Of a DNA stretch of 64,000 nucleotides, positions 62,926 to 64,000 are shown piece after piece. Both the position numbers and the translations under genes were made by a program. The DNA comes from Chlorobiaceae bacterium. GTDB lineage: Bacteria; Bacteroidota; Chlorobiia; Chlorobiales; Chlorobiaceae. The notes below the pieces were generated by a model that searched no databases, was not told the DNA's origin, and was given only the letters and a program-made list of their open reading frames with translations. Where the stretch lies: NCBI GenBank assembly GCA_013334965.1, contig JAAXWO010000002.1, positions 124,001 through 188,000 of the forward strand, written 5' to 3'. How positions within the stretch are numbered: position 1 is the stretch's first letter; each line of letters opens with the position of its first letter.

Positions 62926-63665
62926 ACCATCTCAGCGAAAGCGGAGTGCTTCGATGATGCGGCATAACATCTCAGTCAACCCGGATCCGGGGGGAACTTG
63001 GGGGACGTTCCTTGGGGGACGTTCCTGAATTCATCAACTTACCAGATGCGGCAGACTACCGACGTCTAATCAAGAGCCCGTAAGCAATAGTCCCTTGACA
63101 ATCTATCACCGTGGATCGTGCAAGGTCAAAGCGGTCAAGGTTCATCAACTTGTTCCAGGCCGCCACAAAAATCATCAACGAATTTCTGCTGCGAATTGAT
63201 GTATACGTCGAGGGCAGCTGCCGCCCGGCAGGACCCAAGTAACGCTCATGACTACGTGCATTTACAAGCAAAAGCAGGGATTTGAGGGGTGCTCCTGAAA
63301 ACATCCACGGCCTACAAACAGCAAATGGCAAGCAGAGTAACGATATTCATTACCCTTACCGTCTCCTGACAGGTTGTTGTCCGGCAAGCATGACATGAAA
63401 AATGTCGGGGCCTTACGGCTTGGATTGGCGGTTAGAACCCGGCGTTCCCGGGTTGAAAATCACACGCGGACCTGATCTGGAACTGGAATTCAGGCAGATG
63501 CGTTGTTCCGCTTTGCTCTTTTGGATGGGTAAAGCAATGCAATCGCACCAGGGAGGGCTTGCCTGATGCAGAAGGTGAGAGGTTCAGCACAAAACTTTCG
63601 AGGTGATGCGTAAAAACGTCGTTCAGGGAAACGCCGTTTCACTCCAGGGTAATCGACAGAGCTCC
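62926..63665. other. Right flank of the cassette array: truncated attC half and transposase-like flank
   Basis: GCATAAC at 62962-62968, followed by ATCTCAGTCAACCCGGATCC, matches the left arm of attC1 (GCATAACCTTTCAGTCGAGCGGACC), but no right arm or core follows. From about 62990, AACTTGGGGGACGTTCCTTGGGGGACGTTCCTGAATT resembles sequence I know from flanks of REP-associated IS200-like transposases. No intact transposase gene is seen. A possible remnant reads FQAATKIINEFLLRIDVYVE on the plus strand around 63155. No complete gene is supported in this stretch. Confidence 0.5.
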
Positions 63666-63947
63666 TCAGCTGACCATACTGCAAAAATTGGGGTTCACTA
63701 CCCAGCAATTGTTGCCTACCGAGAAACAGGTCGAGCCTGAGAACGCCCAACAGGTTCCGCCAACCACCTCGGAGAGCTGGCAATCGAAATCCTCCTGCTC
63801 ATCCAGATCCTCCTGGGTAAAAAGGAAACCTGCGTTTCTGATTGCGGTCATGCGCTCTTCCGGCTCTTCAATGGCCAGGATGCGTTCGTGAAACGCCTGA
63901 TCCGTTTTCATCCTTTCGATGAATGCCTTTGCATGTTCAACTGACAT
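63666..63947 (-). CDS. Nif11-type RiPP precursor peptide with Gly-Gly leader and four-Cys core
   Basis: A 93-residue peptide. The start ATG at 63947 is set by CGGAGG five bases upstream. Residues 1-60 form a Nif11-like leader: MSVEHAKAFIERMKTDQAFH, then EEPEERMTAIRNAGFLFTQE. The leader ends with LSEVVGG, a double-glycine processing site (Gly63-Gly64). The 29-residue core (65-93) has Cys66, Cys74, Cys81 and Cys89, evenly spaced by 6-7 residues, plus two Trp, three Phe and seven Ser/Thr. Such leaders are typical of lanthipeptide-like (prochlorosin) and related RiPPs. Whether this core is lanthionine-bridged or carries another modification is unknown, since no modification enzyme lies within the window. 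Confidence 0.8.
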   Translation of the reverse strand: MSVEHAKAFIERMKTDQAFHERILAIEEPEERMTAIRNAGFLFTQEDLDEQEDFDCQLSEVVGGTCWAFSGSTCFSVGNNCWVVNPNFCSMVS

Positions 63948-64000
63948 GGGAACCTCCGGGGTATGGTTTGCCAATCGTTGGCGATTGACAGTTCAAAGCT

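Noticed and set aside
63490-63783. A 97-codon minus-strand frame overlapping the RiPP precursor
   Set aside because: It is in a different frame, has no ribosome site and no similarity. The Nif11 frame is clearly the coding one.

Overview
The window reads as a chromosomal segment of a green sulfur bacterium (Chlorobiaceae; Chlorobium/Chlorobaculum/Prosthecochloris group). The diagnostic genes are a bchF-bchC-bchX bacteriochlorophyll operon, a plant-type zeta-carotene desaturase (crtQ), a PucC-family bacteriochlorophyll carrier, a bacillithiol-type deacetylase (this lineage is known to make N-methyl-bacillithiol), a probable chlorosome envelope protein, and hemA-hemC-hemD plus hemB for the C5 tetrapyrrole route. 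Genus and species cannot be fixed from sequence reading alone. I recognised no tRNA, rRNA or CRISPR array.

Layout. 1-5 kb: end of a RecD-like helicase, a glutamine amidotransferase, aroK-aroB, type III pantothenate kinase, a membrane protein and a YjbQ protein. 5-8 kb: type III glutamine synthetase with an Lrp/AsnC regulator upstream in the same direction. 8-13 kb: crtQ, then an ArsS-type radical SAM enzyme with two small glycosyltransferases of the arsenosugar-associated families, then the probable chlorosome protein. 13-16.4 kb: dut, bshB1 and an orphan peptide-binding lipoprotein. 16.4-19.3 kb: an 18-copy heptanucleotide repeat and bchFCX. 19.5-31 kb: bipA, hemX-like/hemA/hemC/hemD, hisN, hemB, aroC, cysE, queD. 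31-37.4 kb: a type I secretion locus (TolC, HlyD-type adaptor, two tandem PrtD-type ABC transporters). 37.9-44.4 kb: small proteins, a TPR-glycosyltransferase fusion, a cupredoxin, a radical SAM protein and the PucC carrier. 44.6-59 kb: housekeeping genes (TPP riboswitch-thiC, tpiA, greA, htrA, trpE, lepB, lepA, fmt, def, fur-like, SMR transporter, proB).

From about 59 kb to the right edge the character changes. Genes are sparse, a 262-bp degenerate repeat is duplicated around a small CCE_0567-like gene, and an integron-type cassette array follows. The array has three same-strand cassettes separated by two complete attC-like sites, with an AT-rich GTTAGGC boundary on the left and a truncated attC half on the right, but no integrase in the window. 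The array runs into sequence resembling the flank of a REP-associated transposase. The last gene is a Nif11-type RiPP precursor with a Gly-Gly leader end and a four-cysteine core, reading leftward from near the right edge. Its modification and export genes, if any, lie outside the window.

Functionally, the aro, trp and hem genes, bchFCX, crtQ and the PucC carrier serve aromatic amino acid, tetrapyrrole and photosynthetic pigment supply. The last 5 kb is accessory DNA and holds the most unusual content. Other points of note are a sigma-70 region 4-like tail on BchX, a HemB metal site lacking the zinc cysteines, and the tandem paired secretion ATPases without a substrate gene.
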